64,000 bases of DNA from Fodinibacter sp038258215. GTDB taxonomy: Bacteria > Actinomycetota > Actinomycetes > Actinomycetales > Dermatophilaceae. Position numbers and translations under genes: made by a program. The notes beneath the pieces are model-generated. The model was not told the DNA's origin. It worked only from the letters and a program-made list of their open reading frames with translations, and did not search any database. Shown piece after piece: positions 6,881-14,816 of this stretch (its first letter is position 1; each line of letters opens with the position of its first letter). The stretch is from the NCBI GenBank assembly GCA_038258215.1, contig JBBSQC010000006.1, positions 62,001 to 126,000 of the forward strand, written 5' to 3'.

Positions 6881-9301
6881 ATGGACGGTCGCGCCCAAAA
6901 CATCCCCCATGTCCTCAGGCTCCTGCTCGGCTTCGTCGTGCTGAGCACGGTGGCCGGGCTCCTCATGGCCGGATTGGCGATCCCCGCGGTGGGCGCGTCG
7001 GGACGGGTCGCCCAGGGCGGGGTCGACTTCTTCAACGACCTGCCCAGCGAGTTCGCGATCTCTCCACTGGCCCAGCAGTCCCGGATCCTCGACGCCGACG
7101 GCAAGCTCATCGCCAACCCGTACGACGAGAACCGCATCATCGTGCCGCTCAAGAGCATCTCGACGACGATGCAGCAGGCCCAGATCGCCATCGAGGACTC
7201 CCGCTTCCGCGAGCACGGCGGCCTCGACGTGCGCGGCTTCAGCCGGGCGATGGTCTCCAACCTCCAGGGTGGCGACGTGCAGGGCGCGTCGACCCTCACC
7301 CAGCAGTACGTCAAGATCACCCTCCAGGAGAACGCCCTCAAGCGGGGCGACAAGGAGGCGGCGGCCGCGGCGGTCGACAAGACGTACTCCCGCAAGCTGC
7401 AGGAGCTGAAGTACGCGCTCAACGTCGAGGAGAACCTCACCAAGGACCAGATCCTCGAGGGCTACCTCAACCTCGTCTACTACGGCGACCAGGCCTACGG
7501 CGTCGAGGCCGCGGCACTGAACTACTTCGGGGTCAAGGCCAGCAAGCTCAACCTCGGCCAGTCGGCGATGCTGGCCGGCATCGTGCAGCAGCCCACGGCC
7601 TACAACCCCGTGCTCAATCCGGACGCGGCCAAGGCCAGGCGTGACACGGTGCTCACCCGGATGCAGTCGCTCGGGGTGGCCTCGGCCAAGGACGTCGCGG
7701 CGGCCAAGAAGGTCACGATCAAGAAGATGCTGAACCGGAAGCCCAACAAGGGCACCTGCTTCCGTTCGCCGCAGCCCTACTTCTGCTCCTACGTCATGCA
7801 GTACCTCCAGAAGTCACCGCAGATGGCGGTGCTCGGGAAGACCCCGGCAGACCGGCTCAAGACGATCAACCAGGGCGGGCTGACGATCCGCACCACGCTC
7901 AAGCCCGGCATCCAGAAGTCCACGCAGAAGCAGCTGACGAAGGCGGTCGAGATCGGCAACAAGCAGAACCTCGGCGGGGCCGTCTCCATCGTCGAGCCCG
8001 GCACCGGCAAGATCATCGCGATGGCCCAGGCCACGGACTTCAACAAGTTCCAGACCAACGTCAACGTCGACCAGGAGTACGGCGGTGGCCAGCTCGGCTA
8101 CCAGTTCGGCTCGACGGCCAAGACGTTCGCGGTGGTCACCGCACTGTCGAAGGGGATGCCGCTCGACGGCGAGATCAACGTCCCCTTCGCCACCGGCAGC
8201 AAGGGCCACGTCTTCCAAGGCAAGGTGCAGAAGGAGAAGTGCGGCGCCAGCGCACCGTGGTCGGTGAAGAACGACTACGCCAGCGGCGGCAAGCTGATGT
8301 CGCTCAAGGAGGGCCTCACCAAGTCGATCAACACCTGGGCCGCCCAGCTCGTCATCGACGTGGGCCCGTGCGACGTGCGCGACACGATGACCAAGATGGG
8401 CCTGCACTCCGGTGATGGTGATCCGATCGCGCCCTACATCTCGAACATCACCCTCGGGTCCGGCACCACCAACCCGCTGAGCCTCGCCAACGCCTACGCG
8501 ACCATCGCCGCGAGCGGCAAGTACTGCGAGCCCTACCCGATCACCTCGATCACCACCCCGGACCGCAAGGAGGTCAAGGTCCCCGGCCCGAAGTGCGAGC
8601 AGGTGATCACCTCCGACGTGGCCGACGGGGTCACCTCACTGCTCAAGGGCACCTTGGACTCCGGCACCGCAAAGGGCGTCTGGGACACCAGCGCCCGGCC
8701 CGCCGCCGGCAAGACGGGCACCACCGAGAAGCACAACCAGGGCTGGTTCGTCGGCTACACCAAGCAGCTCGCGAGCGCGGTCTGGATCGGCAACCTGAAG
8801 CCGGCCGACAAGAAGGGGAAGCTCTACTCCCTCAACGGGAAGTGCTTCGGCGACTACGGCTGCTACCGCCAGGTCTTCGGTGGCACCGTCTCGGCCCCGG
8901 TGTGGGCCGCGGTGATGAAGGAAGCCAGCAAGGGGATGCCGGTGAAGGGCTTCCCCGCACCGTCGGAGAAGGTCAAGAACGGCAACCTCAAGCCCCTCCC
9001 GGGTGTCGTGGGCAACAGCATCGCGAGCGCCCAGCAGAAGCTGAAGGACGCCGGCTTCGACAGCTACGTCGCGGGCAACGTCACGAGCAGCCAGCCCTAC
9101 GGCACGATCGCCTACGCGCGACCGGCGAAGCGCGCCCTGCCCGGCTCGAGCATCGCGCTCTACGTCTCCAGCGGGCCGCCCCCGGTGGTCAAGCCCAAGG
9201 CCGACCCCAAGCCGGACCCGAAGCCGGACCCGAAGAAGACCACCAAGCCGAAGAAGGACAAGAAGACCCCCAAGCCGAACGCGACTCCGCCGCCGAAGTA
9301 G
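6881..9301 (+). CDS. ponA2: Bifunctional penicillin-binding protein (class A, PonA2-like)
   Basis: An 806-residue membrane-anchored peptidoglycan synthase. One N-terminal transmembrane helix (about residues 12-38) is followed by the GT51 glycosyltransferase domain with AIEDSRFREHGGLD carrying the catalytic Glu, then GASTLTQQYVKI. The transpeptidase domain has the SxxK nucleophile motif in FGSTAKTF (about residue 410), SIN (in TKSINTW) and KTGTT (about 610). A single PASTA domain (about 705-770) and a Pro/Lys tail end the protein. Cysteines in the transpeptidase part (KCGAS, GPCDV, KYCEP, KCEQ) could form extracellular disulfides. It polymerises and cross-links cell-wall strands outside the membrane. 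Position next to whiB matches Rv3682. Confidence 0.95.
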   Translation: MDGRAQNIPHVLRLLLGFVVLSTVAGLLMAGLAIPAVGASGRVAQGGVDFFNDLPSEFAISPLAQQSRILDADGKLIANPYDENRIIVPLKSISTTMQQAQIAIEDSRFREHGGLDVRGFSRAMVSNLQGGDVQGASTLTQQYVKITLQENALKRGDKEAAAAAVDKTYSRKLQELKYALNVEENLTKDQILEGYLNLVYYGDQAYGVEAAALNYFGVKASKLNLGQSAMLAGIVQQPTAYNPVLNPDAAKARRDTVLTRMQSLGVASAKDVAAAKKVTIKKMLNRKPNKGTCFRSPQPYFCSYVMQYLQKSPQMAVLGKTPADRLKTINQGGLTIRTTLKPGIQKSTQKQLTKAVEIGNKQNLGGAVSIVEPGTGKIIAMAQATDFNKFQTNVNVDQEYGGGQLGYQFGSTAKTFAVVTALSKGMPLDGEINVPFATGSKGHVFQGKVQKEKCGASAPWSVKNDYASGGKLMSLKEGLTKSINTWAAQLVIDVGPCDVRDTMTKMGLHSGDGDPIAPYISNITLGSGTTNPLSLANAYATIAASGKYCEPYPITSITTPDRKEVKVPGPKCEQVITSDVADGVTSLLKGTLDSGTAKGVWDTSARPAAGKTGTTEKHNQGWFVGYTKQLASAVWIGNLKPADKKGKLYSLNGKCFGDYGCYRQVFGGTVSAPVWAAVMKEASKGMPVKGFPAPSEKVKNGNLKPLPGVVGNSIASAQQKLKDAGFDSYVAGNVTSSQPYGTIAYARPAKRALPGSSIALYVSSGPPPVVKPKADPKPDPKPDPKKTTKPKKDKKTPKPNATPPPK

Positions 9302-9382
9302 TAGAGCGCGGCGGAGCGGGTCCGGCGGTCCGGCGGTCGGGCTCAGGACGTCGGGTCGGGGTGTCGGGCCCGAGAGGTGCGC

Positions 9383-9847
9383 TCAGCGGGTCGAGAGCAC
9401 CTGCTTGACGACGGCGGCCACCCGGCCGCCGTCGGCGCGGCCTGCCACCTCGACCTGTGCGGCCTTCATGACCTGGCCCATCTGCGGCATCCCGCTCGCT
9501 CCGGTGGCTTCCACGGCCCGCTCCACGATGTCGTGAAGGGCCTCTTCGTCGAGCTGCGCGGGCAGGTAGCCCTCGAGCACCTCGAGCTCGGCCTCCTCGA
9601 TGGCGGCCAGCTCGGGGCGGGCTGCGTCGGTGAATGCCGTGGCCGCCTCCTTGCGCTTCTTGGCCTCCTTGGCCACGACCTTGAGGACCTCGTCGTCGCT
9701 CAGCTGGCGAGCCTCGTCACCGGCCACCTCGGCGTTCGTCACCGCGGTGAGGACCATCCGCAGCGTGCCCGAGCGGACCTTGTCCCTGGCGCGCATCGAG
9801 TCGTGGAGGTCGTGCTGGATCTGCGCCTTGAGCGTGGTCTCGGTCAT
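9383..9847 (-). CDS. GatB/YqeY domain protein
   Basis: A 154-residue YqeY-type protein: KAQIQHDLHDSMRARD, TLRMVLTAVTNAEV, the basic KVVAKEAKKRKEAATAF helix, and EGYLPAQLDEEALHDIV followed by MPQMGQVMKA. This fold equals the tRNA-contacting C-terminal domain of the amidotransferase subunit GatB, but as a separate protein its role is uncertain; tRNA binding is the usual guess. ATG 9847 gives the family start MTETTLK. It is divergent from the phosphoesterase gene. Confidence 0.9.
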   Translation of the reverse strand: MTETTLKAQIQHDLHDSMRARDKVRSGTLRMVLTAVTNAEVAGDEARQLSDDEVLKVVAKEAKKRKEAATAFTDAARPELAAIEEAELEVLEGYLPAQLDEEALHDIVERAVEATGASGMPQMGQVMKAAQVEVAGRADGGRVAAVVKQVLSTR

Positions 9848-9925
9848 GGCTCCAGTGTCCCACCCACGGGCCACCGGTTTTCGGGCTGATTTCGCCGCGG
9901 CCACGTGCTTTGCGAGGATGGCGCA

Positions 9926-10894
9926 ATGGATGATCTCGCGCGCTCCGCGATCCGCTCGGTCGGCGCCGTGGCCGCCGCCGGGGTCGCCGGGGTCGCCTAC
10001 GCGGCGCTCGTCGAGCGCACCTGGTTCACCCTCCGCCGGTATGCCGTGCCCGCGCTACCGGTCGGTTCGGCGCCGGTGCGGATCCTCCAGGTGTCCGACC
10101 TCCACCTCACGCCCGGGCAGACCAAGAAGATCGAGTGGGTGCGCTCGCTGGCCGAGCTCGAGCCCGACTTCGTCGTCAACTCCGGGGACAACCTTGCCCA
10201 CCTCGAGGCAGTGCCACCCCTGCTGCGAGCGATGGAGCCTCTGCTGGAGTTTCCGGGGGCCTTCGTGCTCGGCTCGAACGACTACGTGGCCCCGGTGCCG
10301 AAGAACCCGGCTCGCTACCTCACCGCGCGGCACTCCCAGGCGCGGCGGGTCGGCCACGAGCTGCCGGTGGGTGACCTCGTGGACGGGCTGCGCGGCGGCG
10401 GGTGGGAGGACCTGAACAACGCTCGCTCCGTGGTCCGGATGGGCGAGCACGACGTGGAGCTCGTGGGCGTCGACGACCCACACGTGCAGTTCGACCGCTA
10501 TGCCGAGGTGTCCGGGCCGGCGCGGTCGGACGTCTCACTGACGATGGGGCTGGTCCACGCGCCCTACCAGCGGATCCTCGACGCCATGGTGGCCGACGGC
10601 GCCTCCATGGTCCTGGCCGGGCACACCCACGGCGGGCAGCTCGCACTCCCCCTCTGGGGCGCGCTCGTGACCAACTGCGACCTCGACACCCGCCGCGCCA
10701 AGGGGGTCTCGCGGTGGTGGCCCGGAGCCGGCACGGCGGGTCGCGACGGAAGCGCGGCCCGGTCGTCCGACGCACCCGGCGACGCGGCATACCTCCACGT
10801 CTCGGCCGGCCTCGGCACCTCGCCGTACGCGCCGGTGCGCTTCGCCTGCCGACCCGAGGCGACGCTGCTCACCCTCCTCGCCCGCGACGCCTGA
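9926..10894 (+). CDS. Metallophosphoesterase (Rv3683-like)
   Basis: A calcineurin-like phosphoesterase of 322 residues. One hydrophobic N-terminal segment (VGAVAAAGVAGVAYAALV) probably anchors it. Metal motifs in order: VSDLHL, NSGDNL, GSNDY in place of the usual GNHD, VHAP, and AGHTHGGQ. The GSND variant replaces the catalytic His of GNHD with Asp, which may alter activity. The C-terminal HVSAGLGTSPYAPVRFACRPE is typical of the YkuE/YaeI-like subgroup. GAGGAT (9914-9919) ends six bases before ATG 9926, suggesting a leaderless start. Synteny with Rv3683 holds. The substrate is unknown; a lipid or cell-wall precursor would fit the ponA2 neighbourhood. Confidence 0.85.
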   Translation: MDDLARSAIRSVGAVAAAGVAGVAYAALVERTWFTLRRYAVPALPVGSAPVRILQVSDLHLTPGQTKKIEWVRSLAELEPDFVVNSGDNLAHLEAVPPLLRAMEPLLEFPGAFVLGSNDYVAPVPKNPARYLTARHSQARRVGHELPVGDLVDGLRGGGWEDLNNARSVVRMGEHDVELVGVDDPHVQFDRYAEVSGPARSDVSLTMGLVHAPYQRILDAMVADGASMVLAGHTHGGQLALPLWGALVTNCDLDTRRAKGVSRWWPGAGTAGRDGSAARSSDAPGDAAYLHVSAGLGTSPYAPVRFACRPEATLLTLLARDA

Positions 10895-10910
10895 CCCTGC
10901 CTGGCCGCCC

Positions 10911-10936
10911 ACGAACCTCTGCTAACAGAGCTTCGT
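10911..10936 (+). terminator. Hairpin terminator after the phosphoesterase gene
   Basis: Arms ACGAACCTCTG and CAGAGCTTCGT pair over 11 bp with one mismatch around a CTAA loop, 17 bases after the stop codon. There is no T-tract. Confidence 0.6.
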
Positions 10937-11028
10937 GCTCGGGCCACAGGTTGCTGCATGTGGATCGGGACCCAACCTCTGCTGAGCCGCGAGCTCGGAC
11001 CGATTTCGGGTGCCCTCGGCTGGTCGGC

Positions 11029-11064
11029 TATCCTCGGGTGTCGCCGTCCCCGCCAGGACGGCGA
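11029..11064 (+). promoter_or_regulatory. Promoter -10 and leader hairpin of tRNA-Pro
   Basis: TATCCT (11029-11034) is a good -10 box. It is followed at 11041-11064 by a perfect 9-bp hairpin, TCGCCGTCC with GGACGGCGA and a 6-base loop, ending six bases before the mature tRNA. This would form the 5' leader of the tRNA precursor. Confidence 0.55.
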
Positions 11065-11070
11065 CAGCCA

Positions 11071-11144
11071 CGGGGTGTGGCGCAGCTTGGTAGCGCGCGT
11101 CGTTCGGGACGACGAGGCCGCAGGTTCAAATCCTGTCACCCCGA
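11071..11144 (+). tRNA. tRNA-Pro (anticodon CGG)
   Basis: A cloverleaf is readable. The acceptor CGGGGTG pairs with CACCCCG, the D arm is GCGCAGCTTGGTAGCGC, the anticodon stem CGTCG/CGACG encloses loop TTCGGGA giving anticodon CGG, and the T arm contains GGTTCAAATCC. The discriminator is A and CCA is not encoded. A tRNA-Pro also follows this block in mycobacteria, from memory. Confidence 0.95.
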
Positions 11145-11156
11145 CAGTGGCTGAGT

Positions 11157-11189
11157 GGCCCCTGAACTGCGGAGACGCAGTCAGGGGCC
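11157..11189 (+). terminator. Terminator of tRNA-Pro
   Basis: GGCCCCTGAACTGC pairs with GCAGTCAGGGGCC, leaving one bulged A, around a GGAGAC loop. It begins 12 bases after the tRNA and is very stable. Confidence 0.8.
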
Positions 11190-11613
11190 GCCTTCATGAG
11201 GGACCCGCAACTAAGGCGACAGCGGCTCGGCGAGCGGCGGAGCAGTGCATCTCGACCGGGGTGGCGCAGAGGATGCGCGATGGCGCAGGAACTCCTGCGC
11301 CACCCGGCAGGATCCACGCCATCCTGGGCTGCTCTCGATCTGCGCTTCCACTTCCGGCGCAGCGTCGTTCTGGCATCTTGTTCACTTCTCGATGCTGCGA
11401 GCCGGTGCGGAACCGGCGTATCGGGCTTCGTGGCTGGTTCCGCGGGTGTCGTGTCGCGCCCTTGACGCTCGATCGGTGAGCCGCAAGACTGTGCGGCGCA
11501 GGGCGCGGTGGTTCTCGCCCCTGTCCCTCGCGCTGCTGCACCACTGGTGCGGGACCCGCTCGCTGGTGCTCGCTCGTGGGGTGCCGGCCCGAGATCCAGG
11601 CGAGGAGCGGTCC
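11190..11613. other. 424-bp gap upstream of bet operon with a perfect palindrome
   Basis: No supported gene. At 11281-11302 an inverted repeat, TGGCGCAGGA and TCCTGCGCCA separated by AC, forms a near-perfect operator-like dyad. The sequence TGGCGCAG also occurs about 20 bases before it. Open frames here continue into betB but have no ribosome-binding site and no betB-like sequence. The gap presumably contains the bet promoter. Confidence 0.5.
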
Positions 11614-13101
11614 GTGAGCGAACTCTTCATCGATGGCATCTGGTGCAACGCCGTCGACGGTGCGACGCGCGAGATCCACTGTCCCGCCGACGGAAGCCTC
11701 GTCGCCACGGTGGCCGAGGGGGGTCCGGGCGACGCCGAGGCCGCCGTCCGTGCCGCCCGCCGCGCCTTCGACGGCGGGCCGTGGCCGGGCGTCTCCTCCC
11801 TCGAGCGCAGCGCGCTGTTGCACCGGTTGGCCGACCTCCTCGAGCGCGACAAGGCCGCCGTGGCTCGGCTCGAAACGCTGGACACGGGGAAGCGCCTGGT
11901 GGAGTCGGAGTACGACGTCGACGACATCGTCTCGGTCTTCCGGTACTTCGCCGGACTCGCCGGTGCCGAGAGCGGGCGCGTGGTGGACACCGGGCGCGCC
12001 GACGTCGTCAGCAGGGTCGTTCGCGAGCCCGTCGGTGTCTGCACACTCATCACCCCGTGGAACTACCCACTGCTGCAGACCTCCTGGAAGGTCGCTCCCG
12101 CGCTCGCTGCCGGCAACACGTTCGTCCTCAAACCCAGCGAGCTCACACCGTCCACCGCCATCTGGCTCATGCGAGCCCTCACCGAGGCGGGCCTGCCACC
12201 CGGCGTCGCCAACCTCGTCCTCGGCGCCGGCTCACGCGTCGGGCCCACCCTGACGACGCATCCCGACGTCGACCTCGTGTCGTTCACCGGCGGGCTGGTG
12301 ACCGGACGCTCGATCATGGCGGCGGCAGCGCCGACAGTGAAGAAGATCGCCCTGGAGCTCGGCGGCAAGAACCCCAACATCGTGTTCGCGGACGCCGACC
12401 GGGAGACCGCCCTGGACTTCGCGCTGACCGCCGTGTTCCTCCATTCGGGACAGGTCTGCTCAGCGGGCGCCCGACTCCTGGTCGAGTCCTCGATCCACGA
12501 CGAGTTCGTCGACGAGCTCGTACGGCGCGCGGAGCTCATCCGTATCGGCGGCCCGTTCGACGAGGCCGCCGAGACCGGACCGCTCATCAGCGCCGGGCAC
12601 CGCGACAAGGTGGAGGCGTACGTCGCCGCCGGCCTCGCCGAGGGTGCCGAGCTGCGCACCGGCGGCTCCCGACCCGACGACCCCGCACTGGCCGACGGGT
12701 TCTACTACCGCCCGACCATCCTCACCGGTTGCGACTCCAGCATGGAGGTGGTGCACGACGAGTCCTTCGGTCCGGTGCTCACCGTGGAGTCGTTCACCGA
12801 CGAGGACGACGCGGTCGCGAAGGCCAACGACAGCATCTACGGGCTCGCCGGAGCCGTGTGGACCTCCAGCGCCGGGCGCGCGGAACGCGTCGCGGGCCGG
12901 CTGCGGATGGGTACCGTCTGGATCAACGACTACCACCCCTACGTCCCTCAGGCGGAGTGGGGTGGCTACAAGCAGTCCGGCTTCGGGCGCGAGCTCGGCC
13001 TCGACGGGCTCGCCGAGTACCGCGAGACCAAGCACATCTGGCACAACATCAGCCCCGCCCCGCAACGCTGGTTCGACGGAGGAAAGGCCGCGCTGTCGTG
13101 A
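11614..13101 (+). CDS. betB: Betaine aldehyde dehydrogenase
   Basis: A 495-residue NAD(P)-dependent aldehyde dehydrogenase that oxidises betaine aldehyde to glycine betaine in the cytosol. Motifs: TPWNYPLLQTSWKVAPALAA (cofactor and active-site region), ELGGKNPNIVF with the general base E248, and SGQVCSAGARLL with nucleophile C282. The end FGRELGLDGLAEYRETKHIW is typical of BetB. GTG 11614 follows GAGGAGCGG, a good ribosome-binding site. Its stop overlaps the betA start (GTGA), and betA and a BCCT transporter follow, so the substrate assignment rests on both motifs and context. Confidence 0.92.
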   Translation: MSELFIDGIWCNAVDGATREIHCPADGSLVATVAEGGPGDAEAAVRAARRAFDGGPWPGVSSLERSALLHRLADLLERDKAAVARLETLDTGKRLVESEYDVDDIVSVFRYFAGLAGAESGRVVDTGRADVVSRVVREPVGVCTLITPWNYPLLQTSWKVAPALAAGNTFVLKPSELTPSTAIWLMRALTEAGLPPGVANLVLGAGSRVGPTLTTHPDVDLVSFTGGLVTGRSIMAAAAPTVKKIALELGGKNPNIVFADADRETALDFALTAVFLHSGQVCSAGARLLVESSIHDEFVDELVRRAELIRIGGPFDEAAETGPLISAGHRDKVEAYVAAGLAEGAELRTGGSRPDDPALADGFYYRPTILTGCDSSMEVVHDESFGPVLTVESFTDEDDAVAKANDSIYGLAGAVWTSSAGRAERVAGRLRMGTVWINDYHPYVPQAEWGGYKQSGFGRELGLDGLAEYRETKHIWHNISPAPQRWFDGGKAALS

Positions 13102-14816
13102 GGCCCGAGCGGTACGACTTCGTCATCGTCGGCGGAGGCTCGGCGGGCTCAGCCCTGGGGAACCGCCTCAGCGTCGACCCGTCGACCACCGTGCTCGTCC
13201 TGGAGGCCGGCCGCAACGACAGCAGGCTCGATCCCTTCATCCACATGCCGGCCGCGCTCCCCTACCCGATCGGCAACCCGCTCTACGACTGGCGCTACGA
13301 GTCCGAACCCGAGCCCCACATGGGCGGGCGACGGGTCTTCCACGCACGAGGCAAGGTGCTCGGCGGCTCGAGCAGCATCAACGGGATGATCTTCCAGCGG
13401 GGGAACCCCCTGGACTTCGAACGGTGGGCCGCCGACCCCGGCATGCAGGACTGGGACTACGCCCACTGCCTGCCGTACTTCAAGCGGATGGAGACCTGCC
13501 TCGCCGGCGCGGACCAGTGGCGCGGTGGTAGCGGCCCGCTCATCCTCGAACGCGGCCCGGCCACCAACCCCCTCTTCGGTGCGTTCCTCGAAGCGGTCCA
13601 GGAGGCGGGCCATCCCCTCACCGACGACGTGAACGGCTACCGCCAGGAGGGCTTCGCCAAGTTCGACCGCAACGTCCACCGGGGCCGCCGGCTGAGTGCC
13701 GCGGGCGCCTACCTGCACCCGGTGATGAAGCGGCCCAACCTCAGGGTCGAGACCCTCGCCCACGTCACCGGGCTAAGGGTCGACGGCACCCGGGTCGTCG
13801 GTGTCGACTACCTGCGCGGCGGGAGGCTGAGGCGCAGCGCGACCGCCGGCCAGGTGATCCTCTGCGGTGGCGCGATCAACTCGCCACAGCTGCTCCAGCT
13901 GTCCGGGATCGGCAACGCCGCCGAGCTCACCGAGCTCGGCATCACGGTGGTGGCGGACCTGCCGGGCGTCGGGTCGAACCTCCAGGACCACCTCGAGGTC
14001 TACATCCAGTACGCGAGCAAGCAGCCGGTCTCCATCGGACCGTGGCTCAAGCACCGGCACAAGCCCCGCATCGGCGCCGAATGGCTCTTCCTGCGCCGCG
14101 GCGTCGGGGCCAGCAACCACTTCGAGGCCGGTGGGTTCCTTCGCAGCAACGACCTCGTCGACTACCCGAACCTCATGTTCCACTTCCTGCCGATCGCGAT
14201 CCGCTACGACGGCTCCCGACCGGCCGCCGAGCACGGCTACCAGGTGCACATCGGCCCGATGTACTCCGATGTCCGCGGCACGGTGAAGATCACGTCGACC
14301 GACCCCAAGCAGCATCCAGCACTTCGCTTCAACTACCTCTCCACCGAGAACGACCGGCGGGAGTGGATCGAGATGGTCCGCATCGCCCGGCGGATCCTCA
14401 ACCAGCCGGCGTTCGAGGCCTTCAACGCCGGCGAGGTCTCACCCGGGCCGTCGGTCGAGTCCGACCAGGAGATCCTCGACTGGGTGGCCAAGGACGCCGA
14501 GACGGCACTCCACCCTTCCTGCACCACGAGGATGGGCACCGACGACCAGAGCGTCCTCGATCCGGCCACGATGAGGGTGCACGGCGTGCAGGGCCTGCGC
14601 GTCGTGGACGCCTCGGCGATGCCGTACGTGCCCAACGGGAACATCTACGCCCCGGTGATGATGGTCGCGGAGAAGTCTGCCGACCTCATTCTCGGCAACA
14701 CTCCACTCGCGCCGGCGACGGAGGTCCCGTACTACCGCTACCGCGACGGTTCCCCGCTGCACCCACCGGGAGACCCGCGCAACCAGGTCGTCCACGCCGA
14801 AAGGGAACCCTCATGA
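13098..14816 (+). CDS. betA: Choline dehydrogenase (GMC oxidoreductase)
   Basis: A 572-residue FAD enzyme that oxidises choline to betaine aldehyde. The Rossmann motif FVIVGGGSAGSALGNRL is at the N-terminus, GMC signature 1 is HARGKVLGGSSSINGM, and signature 2 is GAINSPQLLQLSGIG. HPSCTTRMG and NGNIYAPVMMVAEKSADLI near the C-terminus carry the active-site residues. It overlaps betB by four bases (GTGA) and betT by four bases (ATGA), so three proteins are translated as a unit. A general alcohol dehydrogenase is possible, but the neighbours make choline the likely substrate. Confidence 0.92.
   Translation: MRPERYDFVIVGGGSAGSALGNRLSVDPSTTVLVLEAGRNDSRLDPFIHMPAALPYPIGNPLYDWRYESEPEPHMGGRRVFHARGKVLGGSSSINGMIFQRGNPLDFERWAADPGMQDWDYAHCLPYFKRMETCLAGADQWRGGSGPLILERGPATNPLFGAFLEAVQEAGHPLTDDVNGYRQEGFAKFDRNVHRGRRLSAAGAYLHPVMKRPNLRVETLAHVTGLRVDGTRVVGVDYLRGGRLRRSATAGQVILCGGAINSPQLLQLSGIGNAAELTELGITVVADLPGVGSNLQDHLEVYIQYASKQPVSIGPWLKHRHKPRIGAEWLFLRRGVGASNHFEAGGFLRSNDLVDYPNLMFHFLPIAIRYDGSRPAAEHGYQVHIGPMYSDVRGTVKITSTDPKQHPALRFNYLSTENDRREWIEMVRIARRILNQPAFEAFNAGEVSPGPSVESDQEILDWVAKDAETALHPSCTTRMGTDDQSVLDPATMRVHGVQGLRVVDASAMPYVPNGNIYAPVMMVAEKSADLILGNTPLAPATEVPYYRYRDGSPLHPPGDPRNQVVHAEREPS

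Noticed and set aside
11258..11375. Short tRNA-Pro-like echoes (CGGGGTGGCGCAG and GCGTCGTTC) downstream of tRNA-Pro, as if an attachment-site duplication
   Set aside because: Matches are under 15 bases with gaps, there is no integrase or element boundary nearby, and the bet operon is ordinary chromosomal content.
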